From an uncultured Granulosicoccaceae bacterium (GTDB lineage: Bacteria > Pseudomonadota > Gammaproteobacteria > Granulosicoccales > Granulosicoccaceae): DNA of 64,000 bases. The stretch spans positions 1-64,000 of the forward strand of contig CALHOI010000005.1 of NCBI GenBank assembly GCA_938035525.1, in the 5' to 3' direction. Below the pieces are notes generated by a model, which was not told where the DNA came from, did not search any database, and saw only the letters and a list, made by a program, of their open reading frames with translations. Every line of letters begins with the position of its first letter. Within the stretch, counting starts at the first letter, position 1. The position numbers were made by a program, and so were the translations under genes. Shown here piece after piece: positions 33,506-42,661 of this stretch.

Positions 33506-35143
33506 ATGACAACCATTTATTCGGCTCGAAAAATTATCACCATGAATCCGGCGCGTCCGTATGTCACTCATGTCGCCGTGCATGATGGTCGGATTCTGGG
33601 TGCCGGTTCTCTTAAAGAGCTCGAAGGTTTTGGAACGTATTCACTTGATGAGCGTTTTGCAAACAAAATTCTTATGCCGGGCATGGTTGAGGGGCACAGT
33701 CATGCTGTGGAAGGTAAGTGGTGGCGGTACGTGTATTGTGGCTATCACGATCGCATGGACCCACATGGCAAGGTCTGGTCAGGATTGACATCTATCGATG
33801 AAGTCATAGCGCGTTTACAAGAAAAAGACGCCACCTTGGATAACTCTACCGAGGCATTAACCGGCTGGGCGATCGATCCTATTTATTACGACAACAGAAA
33901 AATAAACCGCTTCGATCTTGATCGTGTGTCCACAACCAGAGCCATAGGCGTGATGCATGCGTCTGGGCATATCATGAATGTCAACACCAAAGCACTTGAG
34001 CTGGCCGACTACTTACGCCAGGGGATCGAGCACGACGGTGTTCCGTTAGGTGATGATGGTCTTCCCACTGGTGAATTAAAAGGGCCTGATGTTATGTTCC
34101 CTGTTGGGCAACAAGCAGGTTTTGATGACAACATGCTGGAGTTCGATGAGCCAGGCTTAATTGACTTTGCGCGTCTGTGTGTGCGAACCGGTGTTACAAC
34201 AGCCACTGATCTGGCAGCAGAACTTAACGATGATACCGTTGATATGGGTAATCGCATTACTGGCGCTGATGATTTTCCTGTTCGTATTATGTCGCTGCGA
34301 TTTCATCATGGTGTTACACCTGAAGAACTAATTACTCATACAAAAGCGCTGGCCAAAAAGTCCACGGATCGTTTTCGTCTTGGAAAAATAAAAGTCATTG
34401 CCGATGGGTCTATTCAGGGCTTTTCAGCGCGACTCAATTGGCCGGGATATTACAACGGCGCGCCTAACGGCCTTTGGTATATTGCCCCACAGCAAATGCT
34501 CAGTATTTACGAAATGGCCTTAGAGGCCGGCATCCAAGTTCATACGCACACTAATGGCGATGAAGCCACTGATCTTGTGCTCGACACACTAGAGGCTGCG
34601 TTAAAAAAGCATCCGTGTAGCCACCACCGGTTTACGATTCAGCATGGCCAGATGATCAACGCTGCACAGTATCGTCGAATGGCAAAGCTCAATATGTGTG
34701 TCAATCATTTTGCTAATCATCATTTCTATTGGGGCGACGAGCATTACCGACTAACGGTGGGGCCAGAGCGGGCAGAGCGCATGAATGCCTGCCGCACAGC
34801 TTTGGATAACAATATTCCCATGGCTATTCATTCCGATGCGCCGGTGACGCCGTTAAGCCCACTATTTACCGCGTGGTGTGCCGTTAATCGTTTAACTCAT
34901 TCGGGCCGCACGCAAGGTGAGCACGAAAAAATATCAATAGAGGAAGCCCTTTACGCCATAACGCTGGGTGCGGCCTATACGTTAAACATGGACAATGAAA
35001 TAGGATCCATTGAGTGTGGTAAACAAGCTGATTTTGCCGTTTTGGAGGAAGACCCTACCACTGTAAGTGCAATGGCACTTAAAGACATTAAGGTGTGGGG
35101 AACCGTGCAGGCCGGTCGTGTGTTTGCTGCCAGCAATATTTAG
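33506..35143 (+). CDS. YtcJ-type metal-dependent amidohydrolase
   Basis: A 545-residue TIM-barrel amidohydrolase (Amidohydro_3) that would cleave an amide, carbamate or cyclic amide bond in the cytoplasm. Metal ligands are visible in GMVEGHSHAVEG, in IQVHTHTNGDEATDL, in FTIQHGQM, and in the terminal IHSDAPVTPLSP. The N- and C-terminal strands form the usual small beta domain (IYSARKIITMNPARP; CGKQADFAVLEEDP). YtcJ proteins act on varied substrates, including N-substituted formamides, so the substrate is not predicted. It starts the rightward run of genes with CobW, amidase and transporter. Confidence 0.87.
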   Translation: MTTIYSARKIITMNPARPYVTHVAVHDGRILGAGSLKELEGFGTYSLDERFANKILMPGMVEGHSHAVEGKWWRYVYCGYHDRMDPHGKVWSGLTSIDEVIARLQEKDATLDNSTEALTGWAIDPIYYDNRKINRFDLDRVSTTRAIGVMHASGHIMNVNTKALELADYLRQGIEHDGVPLGDDGLPTGELKGPDVMFPVGQQAGFDDNMLEFDEPGLIDFARLCVRTGVTTATDLAAELNDDTVDMGNRITGADDFPVRIMSLRFHHGVTPEELITHTKALAKKSTDRFRLGKIKVIADGSIQGFSARLNWPGYYNGAPNGLWYIAPQQMLSIYEMALEAGIQVHTHTNGDEATDLVLDTLEAALKKHPCSHHRFTIQHGQMINAAQYRRMAKLNMCVNHFANHHFYWGDEHYRLTVGPERAERMNACRTALDNNIPMAIHSDAPVTPLSPLFTAWCAVNRLTHSGRTQGEHEKISIEEALYAITLGAAYTLNMDNEIGSIECGKQADFAVLEEDPTTVSAMALKDIKVWGTVQAGRVFAASNI

Positions 35144-35151
35144 CGCGACTT

Positions 35152-36159
35152 ATGGACGCCAAGCAAGCAGGCATAGCAGTAACCATCATCGGTGGTTACC
35201 TTGGCAGTGGAAAAACCACGCTGCTTAATCACCTGCTGCAGCATGCTGATGGCGCTCGACTGGCCATCATGGTGAACGACTTTGGTGATCTGGCCATTGA
35301 TGCTGCACTAATAGAATCTCAGCAAGGTGATGTGATTAATCTCAGTGGGGGTTGTGTGTGCTGCAGTTATGGTGACGACTTATCGTTGTCGTTGCAAAAA
35401 TTAGTGTCTCAGGAAATAAAACCCGATCACGTTATCATTGAAGCCAGTGGTGTAGCCTTGCCCGGTGCCATTGGGCGATCTTTGTCGTTACAACGAGCTT
35501 ATCGTCTGGAAGGTATTGTCGTTGTTGCTGATGCCAGCACTGTTCAGGCTAACGCCAGTGAAAAGTACATTGGCGATACCGTCAGCCGACAACTATATGA
35601 TGCTGACTTACTGGTGCTAAACAAACTAGACCTGCTGCCAACAGCTGAAGTTGAATCGTTAAAGCAGTGGCTTGCCGAGCAAAGTCGGTATGCATCGATT
35701 ATTGAAGCGGTGCATTGTTCTGTACCGTCGTCTTTGTTGTTTAACATGTCGTTGGTTAATGTGCCAGATAGTTGGCCAGATAGTTGGCCAGATAAGCGAC
35801 CAGATAAGCGGCACGATACGCGACTTGCCATGCCAGCCGATAGCTTGGTCGGTATCGAGCCCAATAATCACGACGTGTCTGTTTATGTCAGCTTATCAAT
35901 CAAACCAAGCTTTGCAATGAATGCGCACGCTTTGGCCGAACAACTGGCGCACAAACGGTTGGCACTGATTCGGGCAAAGGGATTTGTGCGTGACACTAAT
36001 AATCAACTTAAAACCATACAGGTTGTCGGACGTCGCTGGTCGGTCACCGATGCGCCCGAAGGGGCACAGCCGGGCATGGTGTGTATTGCCCAAAAAAACG
36101 ACATGACCGAACACGCAATTAAAGCGCTGTTTTCAGCCGATGCTGCCATATCAATTTGA
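35152..36159 (+). CDS. CobW/COG0523-family metallochaperone GTPase
   Basis: A 335-residue G3E GTPase thought to deliver zinc or another metal to client enzymes. Walker A GGYLGSGKTT is at residues 14-23, the metal-binding CVCC is at 68-71 (family form CxCC), and NKLDLL gives base specificity. The CobW_C domain occupies the last 100 residues. ATG 35152 follows the amidohydrolase stop by 8 bases, while a longer frame from 35095 would lie inside that gene. The likely client is the adjacent metal-dependent amidohydrolase. Residues 205-224, between the two domains, are a run of four-residue repeats (see separate entry). Confidence 0.88.
   Translation: MDAKQAGIAVTIIGGYLGSGKTTLLNHLLQHADGARLAIMVNDFGDLAIDAALIESQQGDVINLSGGCVCCSYGDDLSLSLQKLVSQEIKPDHVIIEASGVALPGAIGRSLSLQRAYRLEGIVVVADASTVQANASEKYIGDTVSRQLYDADLLVLNKLDLLPTAEVESLKQWLAEQSRYASIIEAVHCSVPSSLLFNMSLVNVPDSWPDSWPDKRPDKRHDTRLAMPADSLVGIEPNNHDVSVYVSLSIKPSFAMNAHALAEQLAHKRLALIRAKGFVRDTNNQLKTIQVVGRRWSVTDAPEGAQPGMVCIAQKNDMTEHAIKALFSADAAISI
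35764..35823 (+). repeat. Five 12-bp coding repeats in the CobW gene linker
   Basis: Units CCAGATAGTTGG (twice), CCAGATAAGCGA, CCAGATAAGCGG and CACGATACGCGA encode PDSW, PDSW, PDKR, PDKR, HDTR. The reading frame is kept. The position between GTPase and C-terminal domains tolerates length change, so copy number may vary among strains. Confidence 0.85.
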
Positions 36160-37019
36160 ATCAAACTGAGTTAACTCACACAGTGACAGAATCAAACAAC
36201 GAATTAACCCTGCTGATTGCTCAAACCAATACCTCCAATACACATGAAGCGAATATTGCCGTACTTGAATTGTTAGCAGCGCAAGCCGAAGCACAAGAGG
36301 TTGATATGCTTTGTTTGCCTGAGGCGTCAGGGTTAATGAACCAGGATGTGGAGTCGGCACAGAAAATAATTTGCGAAGAACACGTGGACCCATACCTTAA
36401 GGCGTGTCAGTCATTAGCAAGTAAACATAATATCTGGATACACAATGGCTCTACGCCGGTAATAGGGCCGCAAGGTAAGCCGGTTAACCGGACTCACTTA
36501 ATTAACAACAATGGCCGGGTTGTGGCTCGCTACGACAAAATCCATTTGTTCGACATATACCTGGCTGATGGCAAAGACAGGTTAGAGTCCAGTCGGTATT
36601 CGGCCGGTTCGCAAGGTGTTGTTGTAGATACACCCTGGGGACGCATGGGCTTGACGATTTGTTATGACTTGCGTTTTCCCAAACTGTACAGGGACTACGC
36701 GCAGGCCGGCGCACGAATTATTTTTGCGCCATCGGCATTTACCCGCTACACCGGGCGTGCACATTGGCAGCCCTTGTTGTGCGCCAGGGCAGTTGAGAGC
36801 GCCAGCTTTATTGTTGCCGCGGCGCAAACTGGTGAACACGATGATGGTCGAAAAACACACGGGCACTCTATGGTGGTGCATCCCTGGGGTGATGTTATGC
36901 TGGATATGGCTGAGCCTGTGCAAGCGCAGGTGGTGACGCTGAATTTGCAAGAAGCTGATGAGATGCGTCAGAAAATACCGTCTTTAAGTCATTCGCGGCA
37001 ATACCAATCGCCCGATTAA
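36156..37019 (+). CDS. Nitrilase-superfamily amidase (Nit1/Nit2-like carbon-nitrogen hydrolase)
   Basis: A 287-residue C-N hydrolase. The catalytic triad is visible: Glu56 (LCLPEASGL), Lys128 (ARYDKIHLFD) and Cys169 (LTICYDLRFPKLYRD), the CYDLRFP form typical of Nit2-like omega-amidases and deaminated-glutathione amidases. It would hydrolyse a terminal amide to a carboxylate and ammonia. The start is a TTG overlapping the CobW stop (TTGA). An in-frame GTG at 36183 is an alternative that removes 9 polar residues. It lies between the metallochaperone and the importer genes, supporting a role in breaking down the imported amide. Confidence 0.87.
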   Translation: MNQTELTHTVTESNNELTLLIAQTNTSNTHEANIAVLELLAAQAEAQEVDMLCLPEASGLMNQDVESAQKIICEEHVDPYLKACQSLASKHNIWIHNGSTPVIGPQGKPVNRTHLINNNGRVVARYDKIHLFDIYLADGKDRLESSRYSAGSQGVVVDTPWGRMGLTICYDLRFPKLYRDYAQAGARIIFAPSAFTRYTGRAHWQPLLCARAVESASFIVAAAQTGEHDDGRKTHGHSMVVHPWGDVMLDMAEPVQAQVVTLNLQEADEMRQKIPSLSHSRQYQSPD

Positions 37020-37056
37020 ACGTATACTGGGTTGCTATGCCTAGTTTGTTCCACAC

Positions 37057-38034
37057 ATGCTGAACTTTATATTACGCAGGTTACTGCAGTCGGTGTTTGT
37101 GATGCTGGCGGTCAGTCTTATTGCGTTTTCATTGTTTCGCTTTGTTGGCGACCCTGTTGCGCAAATGGTTGGGCAGGAAACCTCAATCGAAGATCAGGAA
37201 AATCTGCGTGAGCGTTTGGGCCTTAACGACCCGCTTATAACGCAGTACGGCCGTTTCGTTGGTAATCTGGTGCAGGGCGAATTTGGTTTTTCCTATCGTA
37301 CCCGCCAACCTGTTAGCGAGATGATTCTTAACCGTATGCCCGCAACCCTTGAGCTGGGTTTGGTATCGCTGTTAATTTCTTTGTTGGTTGGCATTCCGGC
37401 AGGCATCTATACCGCCATTAAGCGCGGTGGCGTGCTGTCTAATGTGTTGCTTATTTCAACGTTAATTGGCATATCAGTCCCAACGTTTGTTATTGGCATA
37501 TTCTTGATTTACCTCTTTGGGGTGGAGCTTGGCTGGTTACCCACGTTTGGTCGTGGGCAAACGGTACAGATTGGTTGGTGGCAAACCAGTTTTCTAACCT
37601 GGGATGGCCTTAAGTCATTGCTGCTGCCTGCAATCACCTTAGGTATTTATCAGCTAACGTTAACCATGCGTCTTGTTAGGGCGGAAATGCAGGACGTGCT
37701 TAAAACTGACTTTATCAAGTTTGCTACTGCACGCGGCATTAATTATCGCTCATTGTATTTTAATCATGCGTTTCGCAATACCCTGGTGCCGGTGATTACC
37801 ATTATTGGTTTGCAGCTGGGCGGTATCATTGCGTTTTCTATTGTCACAGAGTCTGTGTTTCAGTGGCCGGGCATGGGCCTGTTGTTTCTTGACTCTATTC
37901 GCTATGTCGATATCCCCGTTATGTCGGTATACCTGGTGTTAATCGCACTGATGTTTGTGGTGATTAATCTTTTTGTCGATATGCTCTATTTTGCTATAGA
38001 CCCTCGGGTTCGCTTGAAGAGCGCGCATGGATAG
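37057..38034 (+). CDS. Dpp/Opp-type ABC transporter permease (DppB family)
   Basis: A 325-residue inner-membrane permease: the N terminus FILRRLLQSVFVMLAVSLIAFSLFRFVGDP and the loop ATARGINYRSLYFNHAFRNTLVPVITIIG, which holds the EAA-type coupling motif, are typical of DppB. Six membrane segments are visible. The next permease starts 8 bases before its stop, so translation is coupled. The imported compound could be a peptide, amino acid derivative or other amide. Gene order suggests that it feeds the hydrolases just upstream. Confidence 0.9.
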   Translation: MLNFILRRLLQSVFVMLAVSLIAFSLFRFVGDPVAQMVGQETSIEDQENLRERLGLNDPLITQYGRFVGNLVQGEFGFSYRTRQPVSEMILNRMPATLELGLVSLLISLLVGIPAGIYTAIKRGGVLSNVLLISTLIGISVPTFVIGIFLIYLFGVELGWLPTFGRGQTVQIGWWQTSFLTWDGLKSLLLPAITLGIYQLTLTMRLVRAEMQDVLKTDFIKFATARGINYRSLYFNHAFRNTLVPVITIIGLQLGGIIAFSIVTESVFQWPGMGLLFLDSIRYVDIPVMSVYLVLIALMFVVINLFVDMLYFAIDPRVRLKSAHG

Positions 38035-38968
38035 TACCAAAAAAAGCAGTATCACCGAGTCGTGGCGCAGATTCTCGCGTGAAAACGAATTGGTCTATTT
38101 GTTTTTGCGCAATCGTGTTGCACAGCTGGCGGCGTTTATAGCCATAGTCAGTGTAGGCGCTGCCGCCTTGGCCAATTTTATCGCGCCAACCAATCCATAC
38201 GATATTGCCAGCATCGATATCATGGACTCGTTAATTCCGCCTGCATGGAGTGCAGAGGGTGAGTCGCGTTTTATTATTGGTACCGATGATCAGGGTCGCG
38301 ACCTGTTTTCTGCCATTTTATACGGCACGCGTTTGTCACTAACGGTAGGCCTGTTGTCCATTGGCTTTGCCAGCATTTTGGGCGTCACGGTTGGATTAAT
38401 GGCTGGCTATTTTGGTGGCCGGTTTGACGCGATTGTTATGCGCATTGCCGATGTTCAGTTAAGCTTACCCGCCATCCTTACGGCATTGTTAATTGACGGT
38501 ATTGCCAGAGGTATTTTACCGCAGGATAAACACGACAGCTTGATGATTGTGGTGCTCACTGTTGCCATTGGTTTATCGCTGTGGGTAAATTTTGCGCGAA
38601 CCGTACGCGCCTCTACGTTTGTTGAACGCAATAAAGAATATGTACAAGCATGCCAGATCATGGGTATGCATCCCTTACGCATCATGCTTGTGCACATATT
38701 GCCCAATATCATGGGCCCCATTCTGGTTATTTTAACCGTCGATTTAGCCGTTGCTGTTTTACTGGAAGCAACCTTGTCTTTTCTGGGTGTGGGTGTGCCG
38801 CCTAATCAGCCCTCATTAGGTACCTTAATTCGTATAGGAACCGAATACCTGTTTTCTGGTGAATGGTGGATTGTTATTTTCCCCAGCGGCATGTTAATCA
38901 CCATGATTATATCCATTAATATTTTGGGTGATTTTTTGCGTGATGCATTAAATCCAAGATTACGCTAA
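38027..38968 (+). CDS. Dpp/Opp-type ABC transporter permease (DppC family)
   Basis: A 313-residue permease with the DppC N-terminal half FLRNRVAQLAAFIAIVSVGAAALANFIAPTNPYD, the periplasmic GTDDQGRDLFSAILYGTRLSL, and the coupling loop VQACQIMGMHPLRIMLVHILPNIMGPI. It overlaps the DppB-like gene by 8 bases and precedes the ATPase gene by 9 bases. Length and segment order are normal. Confidence 0.9.
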   Translation: MDSTKKSSITESWRRFSRENELVYLFLRNRVAQLAAFIAIVSVGAAALANFIAPTNPYDIASIDIMDSLIPPAWSAEGESRFIIGTDDQGRDLFSAILYGTRLSLTVGLLSIGFASILGVTVGLMAGYFGGRFDAIVMRIADVQLSLPAILTALLIDGIARGILPQDKHDSLMIVVLTVAIGLSLWVNFARTVRASTFVERNKEYVQACQIMGMHPLRIMLVHILPNIMGPILVILTVDLAVAVLLEATLSFLGVGVPPNQPSLGTLIRIGTEYLFSGEWWIVIFPSGMLITMIISINILGDFLRDALNPRLR

Positions 38969-38977
38969 GCGCTTGCT

Positions 38978-40726
38978 GTGGACACGCTACTTAATATAAG
39001 TCAGTTGAGCGTTAAGTTCCCAACACGTTTTGGAGAGTTTACTGCGCTCGATAACATCGACTTAAGTGTCGCCGCAGGAGAAATACACGGCCTGGTTGGC
39101 GAATCTGGTGCAGGCAAGTCAACGGTTGGTGCGGCCATAATGGGCTTGTTGCAATCACCGGGCTATATAGCCAGTGGTGACATCAATTTTATGGGTGAGC
39201 AATTGGGCTCGCTCAGTGCGGAGCAATACCATGCGATACGTGGTCAGCGCATCAGCATGATTTTTCAGGACCCGCAAACCAGTCTTAATCCGCTGTTGCG
39301 TGTATCTGAGCAACTCATTGAAACTATCAGGCAACACTCAGACGTAAGTCACGCGCAAGCTCGTGATCGTGCAATTTCCTTACTTGAAGAAACGGGTATT
39401 CGCGACGTTGAACAACGCATGGATGAGTACCCGCACCAGTTTTCAGGCGGTATGCGCCAACGGGTGGTTATTGCATTAGCTCTTTGCTCTGACCCCGAAC
39501 TTATAATTGCTGACGAGCCAACCACTGCGCTCGATGTTTCTGTGCAAAAACAAATCCTGGCACTGATACGCGCGCTTTGCACAACTCGTAACATCGGTAT
39601 TATTTTAATTACGCACGATATCGGCGTTATAAACGAAATCACCGATCGTGTTACGGTGCTGCGATCTGGTCGAGTCATTGAGTCCGGTCCAACTGCTCAA
39701 GTGTTGGGTAATCCGAGTGATGAATACACCAAAGCGTTAATGGCCGCGGTTCCCAGATTGGACAAGCGCCTTGATCGATTCAGGAATATCGTCAGCGACG
39801 ATATTCTTACTAAAGAGAACACCAGTTGGGTGGTCGAGGGTGCCAGTTCAAAGCTGGCCTCAGACTGGTTATTGCAAGATCATCAGTTCGACACACAAGA
39901 GCCTGATGATAACCGTCAGTCTATATTATCGGTAACTGATTTAGCCGTCACGTTTTACAGCGGCCAGCCTGGCTGGTTTAAACGTGATCCTGGTTTTAAA
40001 GCAATATCCGATATTAATTTCACCATGCGCTCAGGCCAAGTGCTTGGCGTTGTGGGTGAAAGTGGCAGCGGAAAATCGACACTGGCCAAAGCTGTAGTAG
40101 GGTTGGTTGACCCCTCACACGGAGAAATGATTTTTAAATCAGCTGTTTTACCGCCGGGGAGCCGGCGCGCCAGAACGCATCCAGCCCGACGACAAATTCA
40201 AATGGTTTTCCAGGACCCGTATTCTTCGCTGAATAATAGGCAAAAAGTAGAAGACATCATTGCCGAGCCCATTCGTTTTTATAAAATGGCCAGCGACAAT
40301 AAAAAAATACGCCAATTGGTTGCATCCGTTCTTGAGTTAGTTGAGATGCCTCAAAGTGCCATGCTTAAATATCCCCACCAATTTTCAGGTGGGCAAAGGC
40401 AACGTATTGCAGTTGCACGCGCGTTGGTTGCCAGGCCAGAATTTTTAATATGCGATGAACCCACATCAGCTCTGGATGTATCCATACAAGCTCAAATTTT
40501 AAATTTACTCAAAGACTTGCAGCAAACCTTTGGTTTGTCCATATTGTTTATCAGTCACAACCTGGCAGTGATTCGGCAAATATCGGACAGTGTGTTGGTA
40601 TTAAGAAATGGCGCCTTAGTGGAGTCGGCACAAACAGAGCAATTTTTCAGTGCGCCTAAGCATGAGTACAGTCAAATGCTGCTTCGAGAAACGCCTTCAT
40701 TGGCTATGTTGCAAAAGCAGCTATAA
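38978..40726 (+). CDS. Dpp/Opp-type ABC transporter ATPase, DppD-DppF fusion
   Basis: A 582-residue protein with two complete ATPase domains. The first has Walker A GESGAGKST (41-49), signature FSGGMRQRVVIALAL and IIADEPTTALDVS. The second has Walker A GESGSGKST (360-368), signature FSGGQRQRIAVARAL and LICDEPTSALDVS. The two are normally separate DppD and DppF subunits, though such fusions are known (for example GsiA). A linker of about 60 residues around 270-320 replaces the usual oligopeptide-ATPase C-terminal cluster. The start is GTG at 38978. No binding-protein gene lies in the operon. Confidence 0.92.
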   Translation: MDTLLNISQLSVKFPTRFGEFTALDNIDLSVAAGEIHGLVGESGAGKSTVGAAIMGLLQSPGYIASGDINFMGEQLGSLSAEQYHAIRGQRISMIFQDPQTSLNPLLRVSEQLIETIRQHSDVSHAQARDRAISLLEETGIRDVEQRMDEYPHQFSGGMRQRVVIALALCSDPELIIADEPTTALDVSVQKQILALIRALCTTRNIGIILITHDIGVINEITDRVTVLRSGRVIESGPTAQVLGNPSDEYTKALMAAVPRLDKRLDRFRNIVSDDILTKENTSWVVEGASSKLASDWLLQDHQFDTQEPDDNRQSILSVTDLAVTFYSGQPGWFKRDPGFKAISDINFTMRSGQVLGVVGESGSGKSTLAKAVVGLVDPSHGEMIFKSAVLPPGSRRARTHPARRQIQMVFQDPYSSLNNRQKVEDIIAEPIRFYKMASDNKKIRQLVASVLELVEMPQSAMLKYPHQFSGGQRQRIAVARALVARPEFLICDEPTSALDVSIQAQILNLLKDLQQTFGLSILFISHNLAVIRQISDSVLVLRNGALVESAQTEQFFSAPKHEYSQMLLRETPSLAMLQKQL

Positions 40727-40764
40727 GTCATTTGAAGATTAACGCGAATTATGCGCAAATAAAA

Positions 40765-41658
40765 CTAGCCCAGCTTTTCTTTCAAAAAATCTATAAGCAC
40801 TCTTGTTTTATGCGGTAAGTAGTGACGCGATGGATACAGTAACCACACATTGGTATCGTATGTGGTCGCAGTACATTCATATTCGGGAAACAACCTGACC
40901 AGTTTTCCACTGTCCAATTCCTTATCCACTAACCAATTCGGTAATAACGCTGGTCCAAGGCCTTGCAACACGCATTGTTTTAATGCAATTGCATTAGATA
41001 TGGAAATCTGAGATTGAATGCTCACAGACTGGTTCTTTCTTTGTGGCTTTCGAAAATGCCAGGTGGATTTATATTCGGGAATGGTAAAGACTAGACACGG
41101 GTGTTTTTCCAGATCTTTGGGTTTCTTTATTTCAGAATGGGCATGTGCATACTCAGGACTGACACACACGCGATAATGCGTTGAGAATAGAGCCGTGCCT
41201 ACCAGGTCAGCCTGACTGGGTGGTGCTAATCGACAAGCGAGGTCAATTCCGCTTTCCACAATGTCCACCACTGCGTCGGTAAACTGCATCTCCAGACTTA
41301 GGTCTGGATAACGCTTGCGAAATTCGGGTAGTAATGGAATCAGGCAGGTCTGCCCGAAGCTAACAGACGCTGTAAGCCTGATAGTGCCTTTGGGTTGGTG
41401 ATTAAACGACTGCGCTTCATCAACCGCTTGCTCTAATTCATTTAATAGGGCTTCTGTTCGAGCCAGGAATCGACTCCCGGCTTCTGTTAGTGAGAGCTTT
41501 CGCGTGCTGCGCTGAAACAAGCGAATACCCAGCTGCTGCTCTAACTGTGCAATGGCCCGACTGACGTTGGAGGGATCGCTGTCGTGTTGCCTCGCCACAG
41601 CAGCGAAACTGCCTAGCTTTGCGGTTTCATGAAAGAGTTTTAGGTTATCGATATTCAT
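40765..41658 (-). CDS. LysR-family transcriptional regulator
   Basis: A 297-residue regulator. The N-terminal helix-turn-helix (NLKLFHETAKLGSFAAVARQ, then SNVSRAIAQLEQQLGIRLFQRSTRKLSLTEAG) is followed by a LysR substrate-binding domain (PKGTIRLTASVSFGQTCLIPLLPEF, and GIDLACRLAP). It is closest in style to the CrgA/DsdC-like single-target group. ATG 41658 gives the normal N terminus. It is divergent from an SDR gene, with a palindromic T-N11-A site next to its own start, so it probably controls that gene and itself. A link to the transporter operon is not shown. Confidence 0.92.
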   Translation of the reverse strand: MNIDNLKLFHETAKLGSFAAVARQHDSDPSNVSRAIAQLEQQLGIRLFQRSTRKLSLTEAGSRFLARTEALLNELEQAVDEAQSFNHQPKGTIRLTASVSFGQTCLIPLLPEFRKRYPDLSLEMQFTDAVVDIVESGIDLACRLAPPSQADLVGTALFSTHYRVCVSPEYAHAHSEIKKPKDLEKHPCLVFTIPEYKSTWHFRKPQRKNQSVSIQSQISISNAIALKQCVLQGLGPALLPNWLVDKELDSGKLVRLFPEYECTATTYDTNVWLLYPSRHYLPHKTRVLIDFLKEKLG

Positions 41659-41659
41659 T

Positions 41660-41676
41660 CGTGCATTATATGCACG
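41660..41676. promoter_or_regulatory. Candidate LysR operator (T-N11-A palindrome)
   Basis: CGTGCAT-TAT-ATGCACG is a perfect 7-bp inverted repeat and contains TGCATTATATGCA, a LysR-type T-N11-A box. It touches the regulator's start codon and lies 81 bases before the SDR start. Confidence 0.6.
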
Positions 41677-41756
41677 AACGTGCTGCAATTCATTCCATTT
41701 ATTGTCATTCCCTACATGAATATCCTTTGCTCACACTAACAAACAGGAGCAAAAAC

Positions 41757-42476
41757 ATGAAAATCGAAAATTCAATTGCCTTGGTAACAGGGTCCAATCG
41801 TGGCGTTGGTAAAAGCTTGGTCGCGGCATTGGCCAATGCCGGGTGTAAGAAGATCTACGCTGCCGCCCGCCAAACCAACAACTTAGAGCTTCCCGATACA
41901 GGAGTAGAAATCATTCCGCTAACGTTGGACGTCACAAAACAGGAAACTCTGGAGAACGCAGCGAAATTAGCATCCGATGTTCAAATCATCTTCAACAATG
42001 CTGGCGTGCTTGAGTTTGGGGATATATTGGAAACACCTGAGCAAAATTTGAGAAGTATTTTAGATACCAACTTCTTTGGGAAAGTTGCAGTGGCTAAAAC
42101 CTTCGCACCAGTGTTGGAAGCCAATGGCGGTGGGACCATCGTAAACACCCTTACGCTACTGTCGTTAGCCAGCATGCCTGGATTTGCAGCCTACAATGCA
42201 TCAAAAGCAGCGGCATGGTCTATGAGCTTGTCACTCAGAGCCTCATTGCAACCGAAAAACATACAGGTTGTGAATGCGTTTCCGGGCGCTATTGATACCG
42301 ATATGCTGGCCAGTGTGGAGATGGATAAAACGTCTCCTGATGATGTTGCTAAAGAAATTCTGCACGCAGTGCAAAACAACCAGGAGGATGTGTTTCCGGA
42401 CCCAATGTCCAAACAAGTTTACGAAGCGTGGCGTCAAGATCACAAAGCAGTGGAGAAACAGTTCGCATCGATGTGA
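41757..42476 (+). CDS. Short-chain dehydrogenase/reductase (SDR)
   Basis: A 239-residue classical SDR. The nucleotide-binding TGSNRGVG is at 11-18, followed by NNAGVL, a catalytic serine region (TLTLLSLASMPG) and YNASKAAAWSMS with Tyr and Lys of the active site. Substrate is unknown, and the cofactor preference cannot be stated firmly. The ATG follows AGGAG at 8 bases. It is divergent from the LysR gene that probably regulates it. A hairpin GCCTCTC/GAGAGGC (42496-42513) lies 20 bases past the stop, with only a weak U-tract. Confidence 0.9.
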   Translation: MKIENSIALVTGSNRGVGKSLVAALANAGCKKIYAAARQTNNLELPDTGVEIIPLTLDVTKQETLENAAKLASDVQIIFNNAGVLEFGDILETPEQNLRSILDTNFFGKVAVAKTFAPVLEANGGGTIVNTLTLLSLASMPGFAAYNASKAAAWSMSLSLRASLQPKNIQVVNAFPGAIDTDMLASVEMDKTSPDDVAKEILHAVQNNQEDVFPDPMSKQVYEAWRQDHKAVEKQFASM

Positions 42477-42661
42477 TGCGAGCGTATAAAGAATGGCCTC
42501 TCGGATGAGAGGCTGTTCATACTAACGCGTCGCGGTACTATTACCGACACAGTTGTTTTAGCAGTGCCAAGGATTGGGTTTCATAAACCTATAAAATGTA
42601 GACCTGTGAAACTTTTGATTCCTCCGCGTCTGTGCGGATTGTGAATTACCTTGGACACGCT

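Noticed and set aside
42496-42513. Strong intrinsic terminator after the SDR gene
   Set aside because: The 7-bp stem is perfect but lacks a U-tract, so it is mentioned only with the gene.
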